Of a DNA stretch of 64,000 nucleotides, positions 36,104 through 45,356 are shown one piece after another. The stretch covers positions 3,348,001 to 3,412,000 of the forward strand of contig NZ_CP047027.1 of NCBI RefSeq assembly GCF_009797025.1, read 5' to 3'. The translations under genes were made by a program, and so were the position numbers. The first letter of the stretch is position 1. Each line of letters begins with the position of its first letter. The notes under the pieces were generated by a model. It made no database searches and had not been told where the DNA came from. It saw only the letters and a program-made list of their open reading frames with translations. The DNA is from Cellulophaga sp. L1A9 (GTDB taxonomy: Bacteria; Bacteroidota; Bacteroidia; Flavobacteriales; Flavobacteriaceae).

Positions 36104-39100
36104 ATGATAGATAACTATAAAGACAGTGAGCTTTTTAAGGGGATATTTGAATCTTCTGTAGAAGGTATTTTGGTAGTAGATCCCCAAGGTCTTATTATTA
36201 AGGCTAATCCTTCTGTTGAAAAAATGTTTGGTTACGAACTAGGGGAACTCGTGGATAAAAAAGTGGAAGATCTTATTCCGCACCAGTATGGAAAATCTCA
36301 TGAGAAGCATAGAAAATATTTTGCAAATAGTCCTGCAACCAGAATCATGGGTAAAAGAGAAAATCTGTCGGGACTTAAGAAAGATGGATCACAAATACCG
36401 TTAGAAATAAGTCTAAGTCCTACCAAAATAAATGATGAAGATTTAATTGTAGCCTTTATAATAGACATTACGGCTCGTTTATTGGCGCTGAAGAAAGCTG
36501 CTGTGAATGCAGAAAAAATGGATGAAGCCCAAAGTCTGGCACATATTGGCAGTTGGGTATGGAACCTGCAGACTAATCAAAAAAATTGGTCTGATGAGTA
36601 TTATAGAATATGTGGTTTAAAACCGGGAGATGAGTTACTTACCAATGAAAGTGCTTATCAATTTATTCATCCAGAAGACCAGCAGGGTGCTATAGATGCT
36701 GTAGACTTTGCAATAAAAAGCCATACTGCATATTCGAATAAGAAAAGACTGATTAGAACGGATGGTTCGGTAAGGCATATATTGGCTCATGGAAAAGCAT
36801 CCTATGATGCTAATGGTATGCCTTTAGAATGGTTTGGAACCATTCAAGATGTTACAGATCAAATAGCCACAGCACAAAAACTTGAAGAAAATTCCGCAAA
36901 GAACAAAGCGTTGTTAGAGGCATTACCAGATATGATGTTTATTTTAGATTATGAGGGTAAATTTATAGATTGTTACACTCCAGATCCAGAAAAGCTATTT
37001 GCCCCTTCTGCCACTTTAATTGACGGGTATATAGATAAATTATTACCTGCTCATATTTATGAAGCAGTACGTCTAGGAATGGATAAAACCATTGAGAGTA
37101 AGGAGCTTCAGTTTGTAGAATATGATTTTGAGGATGAAAAGGGTAGACAATTTTATGAAGGTAGAATTGTTCCCATGGCTAAGAATCGACTTTTAACCAT
37201 TATAAGAGATATAACCGCAGAGCGGGCGATAGAGGATATTCTGTATGTTCGCAACCGTGCTTTGGGAGCAACTGCCAGTGGAATTGTTATTTGTGATGCT
37301 CGTCTACCAGATCTACCCATTATCTATGGTAATGAAGCCTTTATAAAAATGACAGGGTATGAAAAGATAGATTTTATGGGTAAAAATTGTCGTTTTTTAC
37401 AGGGGGATGATGAAGATCAGAATGAAATTAAACTCATGGCTGCGGCTATTCAAAAAGGAGAAGATTGCCGTGTGGTATTGCGAAACTATAGAAAAAATGG
37501 TTCTTTATTTTGGAATGATGTAAGTATCACACCGATATATAATAACAAGAAAATACTAACGCACTTTGTGGGGGTGCAAAATGATGTTACCACTCAAAAA
37601 ATAGAAGAGTTTTTTAAAATAGGACAATCTCATGTTATGGATATGATCATTCAGCATGAACCTTTGAAAAGCATAGCGTATAAGATTATAGAAACGATAG
37701 AAACGGCCATTCCAAATTGCCAAGGCTCTATTCTTTTGTTGGATAATGAAACGGGTAAATTGCAGAAATTAGCAGCACCAAGCCTCTCAGAAACGTATAC
37801 ACATGCTATAGAAAAGATGTTTATTGGACCTAAATGTGGATCTAGTGGCACCACAGCATATTTAAAAGAAGAGCTTATAATTTCAGATACGCTTAATAAT
37901 CCTTTATGGGATGCCTTTAGAGAATTGGCATTAAAAGATAATATTAAGGCTTGTTGGTCCTTTCCAATATTTTCATCAAATAAAGAATTATTGGGAACCT
38001 TTGCTATTTATTTACCTATTAGTAGAAGCCCACTTGCTACTGAAAAAGAAATTATATACAACATAACACAGGCGATAAGTGTGGCTATTGACCAACATAA
38101 TGAAGGTGTTGCTTTAAAAAATAGTAGGGATGAATTAACGATTTATGCTGCAGCTTTAGAAAATAAGGTAGCAGAACGTACTGTAGAATTGAAGGATATC
38201 GTTCAGAAATTGGTAGAGTCTAATTTAAATTTTGAAGATCAAATTCAGATTACAAAGACCGCTGAAAATAATGCCATTGCTAGTCAAAAGTTATTGGATA
38301 CGATTTTTAAAAATTTTCCAAGAGGGTTTGTTGGTGTGGTAGATCTAGACTTATCTGTGGTGTTTATTGAAGGGGAAGATTTAGATGTAGTTGGTTTTAG
38401 AGATGCGATTCAAGTAGGGATCAAAATTGATGAATTAAGAAAGGTCCCAATTGAGCTAAAGAAAAATGTCAAAAAAAATGTACTGAAAACATTGAATGGA
38501 GAACATTGTTCTTTTGATGTTAAAGTTCGTGGTATTTCTTATTTAGTAAACACGACGCCTTTGTTTAATGAAAAAAGTGAGGTGATACAGGCATTATTGG
38601 TTTACAATAATATTTCTGATCAAAAAAGAATAGAAGTCGAAATCCGTAATACATTGCAAAAAGAAAAAGAGCTCAACGAACTCAAATCTCGTTTTATTTC
38701 CATGGCCTCTCATGAATTTAGAACGCCATTAAGTACTGTACTTTCTGCTACGAATCTTATTGAACGCCAAAATGAAGCAGGTCAAGAAGAAAAAAGAATA
38801 AAATATATAAGTAAGATAAAGTCTAGTATAAAAAACTTAGTGGGTATACTCAATGATTTTCTGTCGCTGAGTAAATTAGAAGAAGGAAAAGTCATAGCGG
38901 AGCCTATTTTATTTGATTTTGTTGAATTCTCAGATGCTTTAGTAGAAGAACTTCAAGGCATTAAGAAAATAGGTCAGGAAATAGCCATTGTCTATAGTTC
39001 ATATAGTATACAAGTGCAGCTAGACCCTAAACTATTAAGACACATTGTCTATAATTTATTAACCAACGCGATTAAATATTCTGAAGAGAATACAAAAATA

Positions 39101-39382
39101 CTCCTAAAAATAAGTACTAAGGATACAAAACTTTTAATTGAAGTTACCGATCAGGGTATCGGAATACCTGATGAAGATCAAGGCTATTTATTTCAACGTT
39201 TTTATCGCGCAAAAAATGCGACCAATTTTCAAGGTACTGGCTTAGGATTGAATATCGTAAAACAATACGTCCTCTTAATGGAGGGGGATATTAGCTTTCA
39301 AAGTAAACTTAATCATGGCACAACTTTTATTGTAGAACTCCCTTTAAATCTATCGAAATATGAAAAAAATACTACTTATTGA
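36104..39382 (+). CDS. Multi-sensor histidine kinase with a LOV domain (PAS3-LOV-GAF-PAS-HisKA-HATPase)
   Basis: 1092 residues, no membrane segment. PAS domains lie at about 5-125, 140-255 and 265-375. At about 380-500 is a LOV domain with the flavin-adduct motif GKNCRFLQG (Cys429) and the other flavin contacts Asn461, Asn471 (FWN) and Gln492 (GVQND). A GAF domain (about 505-670), a coiled coil, another PAS (about 730-845), HisKA with phospho-acceptor His870 (SMASHEFRTPL) and HATPase (Asn988, DQGIGIP, GTGLGL at 1044-1049) follow. LOV domains sense blue light through FMN. It overlaps the next gene by 23 bp; the light input is inferred from motifs only. Confidence 0.92.
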   Translation: MIDNYKDSELFKGIFESSVEGILVVDPQGLIIKANPSVEKMFGYELGELVDKKVEDLIPHQYGKSHEKHRKYFANSPATRIMGKRENLSGLKKDGSQIPLEISLSPTKINDEDLIVAFIIDITARLLALKKAAVNAEKMDEAQSLAHIGSWVWNLQTNQKNWSDEYYRICGLKPGDELLTNESAYQFIHPEDQQGAIDAVDFAIKSHTAYSNKKRLIRTDGSVRHILAHGKASYDANGMPLEWFGTIQDVTDQIATAQKLEENSAKNKALLEALPDMMFILDYEGKFIDCYTPDPEKLFAPSATLIDGYIDKLLPAHIYEAVRLGMDKTIESKELQFVEYDFEDEKGRQFYEGRIVPMAKNRLLTIIRDITAERAIEDILYVRNRALGATASGIVICDARLPDLPIIYGNEAFIKMTGYEKIDFMGKNCRFLQGDDEDQNEIKLMAAAIQKGEDCRVVLRNYRKNGSLFWNDVSITPIYNNKKILTHFVGVQNDVTTQKIEEFFKIGQSHVMDMIIQHEPLKSIAYKIIETIETAIPNCQGSILLLDNETGKLQKLAAPSLSETYTHAIEKMFIGPKCGSSGTTAYLKEELIISDTLNNPLWDAFRELALKDNIKACWSFPIFSSNKELLGTFAIYLPISRSPLATEKEIIYNITQAISVAIDQHNEGVALKNSRDELTIYAAALENKVAERTVELKDIVQKLVESNLNFEDQIQITKTAENNAIASQKLLDTIFKNFPRGFVGVVDLDLSVVFIEGEDLDVVGFRDAIQVGIKIDELRKVPIELKKNVKKNVLKTLNGEHCSFDVKVRGISYLVNTTPLFNEKSEVIQALLVYNNISDQKRIEVEIRNTLQKEKELNELKSRFISMASHEFRTPLSTVLSATNLIERQNEAGQEEKRIKYISKIKSSIKNLVGILNDFLSLSKLEEGKVIAEPILFDFVEFSDALVEELQGIKKIGQEIAIVYSSYSIQVQLDPKLLRHIVYNLLTNAIKYSEENTKILLKISTKDTKLLIEVTDQGIGIPDEDQGYLFQRFYRAKNATNFQGTGLGLNIVKQYVLLMEGDISFQSKLNHGTTFIVELPLNLSKYEKNTTY

Positions 39383-40427
39383 AGACAATCTTGATGTTCG
39401 CGAAATGACCGCAGAAATTCTTGAACTTGAGAATTATAATGTGGCTACTGCAGAAAACGGTAAGATTGGTATAGAAGAAGCAAAATCATTTGCACCAGAT
39501 CTTATATTATGTGATATCATGATGCCCATAATGGATGGTTATGAAGTCTTTAAGCAACTCAGTGAAGATCATACGACGGCTAGTATTCCATTTATTTTCT
39601 TAACAGCTAAATCTGAAAAATCAGACTTTCGTAGAGGAATGACTATGGGGGCAGATGATTATTTAACCAAACCTTTTGAGGCGCAAGATCTAATTGAGGC
39701 TATAGAAGCAAGACTTAAAAAAACTTCTTTTTTACGTAAAGAATTTTCAAGAAATGTTCAAGGCATTACTGAATTTATCAAAGAAGCTTCAAAGTATCAA
39801 AATCTAAAAGATCTACCTGAAGAAAGAGATTTAGTTGTATACCATGTGAAAGAAGAAATTTATTCAGAAGGAGCAATTGCTCAAAATCTATATTTTATTC
39901 AGAGCGGAGAAGTTAAAACATATAAACACAATGAAAATGGTAAAGAATATGTGACGGGGATGTTTAAAGCTGGTGATTTTATAGGGCAGCTTTGTGTCTT
40001 AGGTAATTCAGGAGTGTATACAGAAACAGCCGTAGCACTTAATGATTGTGAGGTATGTTGTATTCCAAAGAAAGATTTTACGCAACTTTTGTTTAACAAT
40101 AAAGAGGTGTCAAACAAGTTTATTGAGATGGTATCCAACAATGTTTTACATATGCAAAATCAATTAATGGGCATGGCTTTCGATTCCGTTCGGAAAAGGG
40201 CGGCAACTGCATTGTTAGAACTGTATGATAAAGGGCTTATAAAAGATGATGACTTAGGGATTAATATTTCTAGAGAAGATTTTGCAGGATTAATAGGTAC
40301 TGCTACAGAAACGGCTATACGGGTACTTTCTAGCTTTAAAGATCAAAGTTTAATTCAATTGGGACAATCTCGTAGAATTATTCTTAAAGATAAAAAATTG
40401 CTACAGCAGGTTGCCGATTTTGGATAA
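39360..40427 (+). CDS. Response regulator: receiver + cyclic-nucleotide-like + Crp/Fnr HTH
   Basis: 355 residues. The receiver (1-120) has Asp9, phospho-acceptor Asp52 (CDIMMP), Thr82 and Lys104. A cupin-type cNMP-like domain (about 145-265) and an HTH_Crp (about 270-345) follow. The recognition helix GTATETAIRVLSSFK keeps Glu317 and Arg321, the residues that read TGA half-sites in Crp and Fnr; the Fnr Ser is Ile here. Cysteines (CEVCC at 230-234) near the end of the cNMP domain could add redox sensing. It overlaps the kinase gene, so the two are partners. It is the best candidate binder of the TGAY-N4-RTCA sites. Confidence 0.93.
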   Translation: MKKILLIEDNLDVREMTAEILELENYNVATAENGKIGIEEAKSFAPDLILCDIMMPIMDGYEVFKQLSEDHTTASIPFIFLTAKSEKSDFRRGMTMGADDYLTKPFEAQDLIEAIEARLKKTSFLRKEFSRNVQGITEFIKEASKYQNLKDLPEERDLVVYHVKEEIYSEGAIAQNLYFIQSGEVKTYKHNENGKEYVTGMFKAGDFIGQLCVLGNSGVYTETAVALNDCEVCCIPKKDFTQLLFNNKEVSNKFIEMVSNNVLHMQNQLMGMAFDSVRKRAATALLELYDKGLIKDDDLGINISREDFAGLIGTATETAIRVLSSFKDQSLIQLGQSRRIILKDKKLLQQVADFG

Positions 40428-40445
40428 GATATAGATAGGGGCGTA

Positions 40446-40676
40446 TTATGGTTTTCGGCGTAATTTATGGAGCCAGTTTAGCCCTTTGTTCAGCGCAAAA
40501 TCTATTACAAATTGTTTCGTATTAAAACGGGTGGTTTCCATTATTTGTTTTAGGTTGAGGTTTTTTCTGGTGCTTTTTAAATTATATGTTAAGCTTTCTT
40601 TTGCAATTTCTTTTCGAAGGCGCAAAATTTTTAATTCATCATCTATTTCAGAAAACGAGTTATACTTTTTTTTCAT
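40446..40676 (-). CDS. Small conserved protein (DUF6327-like) of the YtxH-holin operon
   Basis: A 76-residue basic protein starting MKKKYNSFSEIDDELKILRLRKEIA, a pattern I associate with DUF6327 proteins next to holin-like and YtxH genes in Flavobacteria. Function unknown; it likely acts with the two upstream genes on the inner face of the membrane. It overlaps the holin-like gene by 4 bp (ATGA) and is the last gene of the leftward operon, convergent with the response regulator. Confidence 0.7.
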   Translation of the reverse strand: MKKKYNSFSEIDDELKILRLRKEIAKESLTYNLKSTRKNLNLKQIMETTRFNTKQFVIDFALNKGLNWLHKLRRKP

Positions 40677-41023
40677 GTTCTATCGAAATAATATTTTGAG
40701 AATTTTCGTAATATGGGTCTGTTGAGTATGGTTCTAAAAATATAGCATGCAAGAGCAACTAACATATAAAAAGCACCTAAAATTAAAAATCCAGCATAGA
40801 AATTACCCATTGCTTCGTTAATCGCAAATGCAATTCCAAAGGATACCATGAGCAGAGCAAGAAAAACTATAGCGCCTAAAACCAAGGATTGGCTTATCAT
40901 AGTAACTGAGCCCATTAAGATTTTAAAAATTTTGAGTTTGTAAAACTCTTCACTGGTTTCAATGTAAGACCTCATATCAATTTCTATATCAACGTGGTCT
41001 TTTTTTAATGCTTCAAATGCCAT
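40673..41023 (-). CDS. Phage-holin family (holin-X-like) membrane protein
   Basis: 116 residues with two long transmembrane segments (about 40-65, TMISQSLVLGAIVFLALLMV, and 75-97) separated by a short loop and basic ends. This matches the Phage_holin_3_6 family, which in Bacteroidota is chromosomal and not phage-linked. It is cotranscribed with YtxH (6 bp gap) and DUF6327-like genes, a set often induced by stress. Role inferred: envelope integrity under stress. Confidence 0.8.
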   Translation of the reverse strand: MAFEALKKDHVDIEIDMRSYIETSEEFYKLKIFKILMGSVTMISQSLVLGAIVFLALLMVSFGIAFAINEAMGNFYAGFLILGAFYMLVALACYIFRTILNRPILRKFSKYYFDRT

Positions 41024-41029
41024 AGTACA

Positions 41030-41359
41030 TTATTTCTGTAGTTGTGCGTTTTTCTTTCTAAGATCTTCTAGTTTGTGCTCTAAAGTAGCAATAATATCAT
41101 CTGCCTTATAGCTCATAGAACTAATAACTTCCTCTAATTTTTGTTCAAATTCTACTTTCTTTTCGTTTGCTGTTTTGTTAAGCTCTTCCTTGGCATGTGA
41201 TACGCGATCCGTTAAATCGTGTTTTGCATTCAAAGCTTTGTCTTTAATTTTGTGTCTTGTGTCAATACCTTTTTCAGGTGCATATAATATTCCAATACCT
41301 GCACCAATTGCAGCTCCTGTTAATAATGCTAGAAGTACATTTCCATTGTCGTTTGCCAT
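41030..41359 (-). CDS. YtxH domain-containing protein
   Basis: 109 residues. A Gly-rich membrane segment (VLLALLTGAAIGAGIGILYAPEKG) is followed by a long amphipathic helix (KDKALNAKHDLTDRVSHAKEEL). This is the YtxH pattern, a general-stress membrane protein family in Bacillus and others. It heads the operon, and its promoter is driven by the shared site at 41425-41436. Confidence 0.85.
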   Translation of the reverse strand: MANDNGNVLLALLTGAAIGAGIGILYAPEKGIDTRHKIKDKALNAKHDLTDRVSHAKEELNKTANEKKVEFEQKLEEVISSMSYKADDIIATLEHKLEDLRKKNAQLQK

Positions 41360-41393
41360 GATTTTTATTTTTAATTGAATTAAATGTCTACAA

Positions 41394-41467
41394 CAAAGTT
41401 AACCTAGTTATTTTTTTTACATCATGACTTAGGTCAGGCATATTGAAAATATCTTCTTATAACTTAG
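41394..41467. promoter_or_regulatory. Divergent promoter sharing one Crp-type site
   Basis: TGACTTAGGTCA (41425-41436) lies in the middle. Leftward, TAACTTTG (41401-41394, perfect -7) starts 29.5 bp from the centre. Rightward, TAACTTAG (41460-41467, one mismatch) also starts 29.5 bp from the centre. The single site therefore appears to fire both the YtxH operon and the gene at 41517. Confidence 0.78.
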
Positions 41468-41516
41468 CGGAAGAGAATGCACCGACCTACAGCCGCAAAA
41501 TCTCTAAATTTTTTGT

Positions 41517-42002
41517 ATGATGAACATCCCAAAACCAGAACATAAACAAGTTTTCCTAAACGCATACATTCAAATTTCAGAATTAGAAAACGCTCTTAAA
41601 TTGATTCGTGAAATGGGATTTGATAAAATGACCCTATCGGTTATTGGTAATTTAGGAGATAACTATATAGACGATCCTAAAGGTTTAGAGTTTATAGAGA
41701 ATAAGCTACGTCTTTTTTTTAAAGAATTATTAGGACAAAATACTGACTTTGATACTTTTTACAATCCCGAAATGGGGCGTTTGTTTGTCGCCGGATTTTT
41801 AGTTTCAACATTCCTTAACCCTGTAGGTAAAAGAGCTATTGGCGTCTTGTCTGGAGGACCTTATGGAATATTAAGAGGGCTTGGGGTAAGTGAGGAAGAA
41901 GCAGGAGCTAGTGTTAAAAAGTTAAATGAGGGTACTTATTTTATAGTGGCTAGGGGAGACCGTTTGGATATTGAAAAGTTGAAAAATAAATTAAGAAATT
42001 AA
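41517..42002 (+). CDS. Uncharacterised protein, general-stress-like
   Basis: 161 residues with an N-terminal alpha/beta part (VFLNAYIQISELENALKLIREMGF) resembling stress proteins of the YflT/DUF1269 sort, then a Gly-rich hydrophobic segment (VGKRAIGVLSGGPYGILRGLG). ATG ATG at the start leaves the exact start open by one codon. It has its own promoter from the divergent Crp-type site. Family not certain. Confidence 0.7.
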   Translation: MMNIPKPEHKQVFLNAYIQISELENALKLIREMGFDKMTLSVIGNLGDNYIDDPKGLEFIENKLRLFFKELLGQNTDFDTFYNPEMGRLFVAGFLVSTFLNPVGKRAIGVLSGGPYGILRGLGVSEEEAGASVKKLNEGTYFIVARGDRLDIEKLKNKLRN

Positions 42003-42093
42003 GAAAAAATGGGGCTTGTATTATGCTCAATACTATTTTCAAGGGCAATTTAGGAGTTCTTTTAATCTGTATTCTAATTAAATAAAAGAAAGT

Positions 42094-42861
42094 ATGGACA
42101 CACTAGAATATTATGGGAGTAAAAAAGGATTTAATGTATTTGTTGCAAGTACATTTTTAGACTTAACCCAGTTTAGAAAACAAAACAATCAAGTCTTATT
42201 TAATAACTTATTACTAAAAGATCTGTATCAAGTTAAGCGCTATATCACGAAAAGATTGGCAACTGCACTTACCAAAGGGAGTCTGCCAAAAGGGAAATAC
42301 AAGGTAGATGATTTTATGGATCAGCTCTTTATAGTGGTCTATGATAATTTTGATGAGGTAAAAAACAAAGAAGATCTTCATTCCTGGTTGTTTAATAAAG
42401 TGAATGAACTTTTGACGGAAACCATTATTGAAGAAGAATTTGAAGATTATTTTATAAAGAATATTGATGATTATTCTCGTCCAGAATGGGATGAAATGGA
42501 AGAGAAATTTAGTACCGATGGAGGTGGAGATTATGTGATGATTGATGAATTAGATGATATCTCTTATCCAAAGAATGATTATGTGTTAAATCATGTTTTT
42601 GTTGAAGATAATAAAAAAGAACTCATGGATGCCCTTGATAAGGAATTGGGAGAAGAGGCCCTCAAAAGACATACCGATATGGTCTTGCATTATCTGCCAC
42701 TGGCAATGCGAAATGTTTTTGAACTTGCTACTGAATATCAATTTTCTATCCGTGAAATAGCCATAATTCGAAATCAAAGTATAGCAGAGGTAAAAGCGCT
42801 TTTAGAAAAGGCACGTAAGAATCTTGAAGCTAGCCTTTTTAATAGATACGATTTGGCGTAG
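42094..42861 (+). CDS. Sigma-70 family-like (ECF-type) RNA polymerase sigma factor
   Basis: 255 residues. The N-terminal part (LYQVKRYITKRLATALTKG, DDFMDQLFIVVYDNFDE) looks like a sigma region 2. The C-terminal AMRNVFELATEYQFSIREIAIIRNQSIAEVKALLEKARKNL is a region-4 HTH. A long acidic linker (EEKFSTDGGGDYVMIDELDD) separates them, larger than in typical ECF factors. It lies 92 bp after the previous gene; no Crp-type site was seen before it. No anti-sigma factor is adjacent. Its targets are unknown. Confidence 0.75.
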   Translation: MDTLEYYGSKKGFNVFVASTFLDLTQFRKQNNQVLFNNLLLKDLYQVKRYITKRLATALTKGSLPKGKYKVDDFMDQLFIVVYDNFDEVKNKEDLHSWLFNKVNELLTETIIEEEFEDYFIKNIDDYSRPEWDEMEEKFSTDGGGDYVMIDELDDISYPKNDYVLNHVFVEDNKKELMDALDKELGEEALKRHTDMVLHYLPLAMRNVFELATEYQFSIREIAIIRNQSIAEVKALLEKARKNLEASLFNRYDLA

Positions 42862-42964
42862 CGACAAAAATTATAGGGGTCATCATAATGAAAATCTATT
42901 TAAACGTAGCACACTGATTATGAGAAATCTATAACACAAACAAGTTTATTTAAATTATAGCGAT

Positions 42965-43384
42965 ATGAGAACAAAAACAGTAAACCCAAAATCCGAAATA
43001 TTAATTGGAGCAGGGTTAGACGTTCTTCATTTTGAAAGTGAGGAATGGTTAAGCAACATTGCTTTTTATAAAGAAGAGACTGCTTTTTTTGCAGATCTTC
43101 TGAAGAAAACGAAGACAACTGATGCTGCCCAAGAAGCCTATAGTCAGATTCTAAAAGATTTAGATGCAGTACATGAAGAATTGTTTGATTCCTTATCAAA
43201 TGATATTGCGAATCATGAAAGATTGCTCTCTCGTTTGGAATTGGGTGAACGTGGTTTGTCAGATGCGGACTATAGAGAAAAACACAGACAACTAAACAAC
43301 AGAATGGAAAGTTTTATTAGCACTTTTCGCCAGTTTAAAATGTTGGTGTTTAACTATGTAAAAAATGCTAATTCTTCAAACTAG
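42965..43384 (+). CDS. Uncharacterised helical protein
   Basis: 139 residues, almost all helical and charged (FYKEETAFFADLLKKTKTTDAAQEAYSQILKDL, NDIANHERLLSRLELGERGL), of the kind seen near stress genes in Flavobacteria. No signal peptide or membrane segment. I recognise no family. It stands 104 bp after the sigma-like gene in the same direction. Confidence 0.7.
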   Translation: MRTKTVNPKSEILIGAGLDVLHFESEEWLSNIAFYKEETAFFADLLKKTKTTDAAQEAYSQILKDLDAVHEELFDSLSNDIANHERLLSRLELGERGLSDADYREKHRQLNNRMESFISTFRQFKMLVFNYVKNANSSN

Positions 43385-43435
43385 ACCAGTTAGCGTTATC
43401 AATATTTTGTATATAAACACTACTACAAGGTTGGT

Positions 43436-43504
43436 ATACTACAGTATTTAGCCGAAGAAGTTGAGTTTGCCATGGACAAAAAGGAGCGCTTAAAAATCTT
43501 TTAG
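43436..43504 (+). pseudogene. Possible gene remnant
   Basis: A 22-codon open stretch with no start codon of its own, reading ILQYLAEEVEFAMDKKERLK then a stop. It looks like coding sequence by its amphipathic, charged pattern. The parent gene is unknown and the call is weak. Confidence 0.25.
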
Positions 43505-43551
43505 ACTTATTTATATATGCTGTAACATTCACCACATTAAAAACTAATTCT

Positions 43552-43914
43552 ATGATGCAAATCTCTATTTATCAACAAGAAAACAGAACCGCTGATACCA
43601 TTGACAATTTTATGGAATTCTATTATGGTTTGCGCATGCATTTTTTTGCAAGTGACCTATTATATCAAGGCCTATCACCTAAGCAAATTAGTGATGCGGT
43701 AACAAAGGCAATGAGTATAGCCAAATCTTCTAAACTGAATTTACGAGAACATTTTAGACCTGTATTTAGTAGTATGGCTAATGAGGTTATTAGCGATTGT
43801 AAGTTATCTCGTCTAGGATATGGCCTTGTGCTATTAAATGCAGAAACGAAACTTTCAGTGGTGGGAGAGTGGCAACTTAAAGTATTGGAGCATTTCTTAG
43901 GAAAAATTTCTTAA
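43552..43914 (+). CDS. Uncharacterised small protein
   Basis: 120 residues: MMQISIYQQENRTADTIDNF, then mostly helix (PKQISDAVTKAMSIAKSSKLN) and a C-terminal block (GYGLVLLNAETKLSVVGEWQLK). The starts at 43552 and 43555 cannot be told apart. No family recognised. The 167 bp upstream include a short open stretch (43436-43504, ILQYLAEEVEFAMDKKERLK) that could be a gene remnant, and no Crp-type site. Confidence 0.65.
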   Translation: MMQISIYQQENRTADTIDNFMEFYYGLRMHFFASDLLYQGLSPKQISDAVTKAMSIAKSSKLNLREHFRPVFSSMANEVISDCKLSRLGYGLVLLNAETKLSVVGEWQLKVLEHFLGKIS

Positions 43915-44235
43915 GGTAATTCTCTTTTTTAATTTATTCACATCTTCTAAAAATAGATGGCTAATAAAAAGGTTCCCTGTATTAATGATTTGCCTATTTC
44001 GAAATAAGAAAAACTTTTTGAAATAATTTTGATAACGTTCATATCTTTTGCTTTAGCACAAAAGAAGAACCTATGAGTTGTGTACTATTGAAGCCTAACT
44101 AATTACAATGAACTTAACAATGTTTTAACTCATGTATGTGTTCGTTAGTGGTAGTGTTTTCGACAAAGCTAGTGTGAAAACAATATTAAAAGCAAAGTGC
44201 TTTCTAAAACTTAAAAACAATTTATACTTAATATT

Positions 44236-45225
44236 ATGAAGAAAATAGCTATAAACGGAATGGGCCGAATTGGCCGAACCGCATTAAAAGTAATACTAGA
44301 TACACCAGAATTAGAAGTAGTAGCAGTGAACGATATTGCAAGTATCGAAAACATTGCTTATTTATTGGAGTTTGACAGTGTTCACGGAAAATTTGAGAAA
44401 ACGGTTGAATTTGAAGACGGTAAACTAATTGTAGACGGTAAGACCATAAAATTTTTTAACGAAAGAAATCCAGAAGACCTTCCTTGGAAAGCGTTGGATA
44501 TAGACGTTGTCATTGAAAGTACTGGTATTTTTACCAAATATGATGATGCGGACAGACATATTAAAGCGGGAGCTAAAACCGTAGTTCTTTCGGGACCAGC
44601 TAAGAGTCCAGAAATTCCTACCGTTGTACACGGGGTAAATTCCGAAGATGGTAAAACAAGTATTTTCTCTTGTGCAAGCTGTACCACGAACAACATCAGC
44701 CCGATTATAGAAATTATCGGCCGTCGTGTTGGAATCAAAAAGGCTATTATGACCACCATACATGCGGACACAAGTTCTAATGCTATGGTAGATTCGCCCA
44801 ACAAAGGAAACTTTAGAATGGGGCGTTCTGGTATAAACAACCTTATTCCTACCACAACCGGGGCTGCAGTAGCTACCACCAAGGCATTACCTCAATATGT
44901 GGGTAAATTTGACGGAATGGCTGTACGTGTTCCGGTTGCGGTTGGATCCATTTCAGACATCACTATTGTAACCGAAAAAACGGTAACCGCAGAAGAAATA
45001 AATAAAATACTAGAGGAAGAAGCACAAACGGATCGTTATAAAAAGGTATTGCAAACTACCTATGCTCCGCTAGTTTCTAGTGACATTATAAAAAGCCCTT
45101 ACGGGTCTATTGCTGATCTTTCATTAACCAAAGTTGTAGACGGAGACCTTTTAAAGGTGCTGGCATGGTATGATAACGAATGGGGATTCACTAATCAAAT
45201 GATCCGTCAAATTCAAAGTTTATAA
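44236..45225 (+). CDS. gap: Glyceraldehyde-3-phosphate dehydrogenase, type I
   Basis: 329 residues, full length. The nucleophile is Cys149 in SCASCTTNNISPI; AINGMGRIGR is the NAD motif and Asp33 (VNDIAS) predicts NAD over NADP. The catalytic His lies in TTIHADTSS. It oxidises glyceraldehyde-3-phosphate in glycolysis or the reverse. Located in the island with a pyruvate kinase-like protein, PoxB and Dps, it may be a stress isozyme. The 320 bp upstream hold only an imperfect palindrome TGATAACGTTCA (44030-44041) without a -7 box at the island spacing. Confidence 0.95.
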   Translation: MKKIAINGMGRIGRTALKVILDTPELEVVAVNDIASIENIAYLLEFDSVHGKFEKTVEFEDGKLIVDGKTIKFFNERNPEDLPWKALDIDVVIESTGIFTKYDDADRHIKAGAKTVVLSGPAKSPEIPTVVHGVNSEDGKTSIFSCASCTTNNISPIIEIIGRRVGIKKAIMTTIHADTSSNAMVDSPNKGNFRMGRSGINNLIPTTTGAAVATTKALPQYVGKFDGMAVRVPVAVGSISDITIVTEKTVTAEEINKILEEEAQTDRYKKVLQTTYAPLVSSDIIKSPYGSIADLSLTKVVDGDLLKVLAWYDNEWGFTNQMIRQIQSL

Positions 45226-45264
45226 CTCGTTTAAAACGGATGGATTACGCATATTTATTTTAAA

Positions 45265-45301
45265 AAAACAGGTCAGGCTTTTATAGTTTGACCTGTTTTT
45301 A
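45265..45301 (+). terminator. Intrinsic terminator after gap
   Basis: An 11-bp stem AAAACAGGTCA / TGACCTGTTTT (45265-45275 / 45289-45299) with a 13-nt loop and T run, between the convergent gap and carboxymuconolactone decarboxylase-like genes. Confidence 0.9.
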
Positions 45302-45356
45302 TTTTACGCTCATTTTTCTTTTTGGTCTCCATTATTACGTGCGCACGTGTTGTTAT

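Noticed and set aside
44030..44041. TGATAACGTTCA upstream of gap as a seventh Crp-type site
   Set aside because: One arm mismatches and no TAnnTTTG-like box begins 29-30 bp downstream, so it does not show the geometry of the six others.
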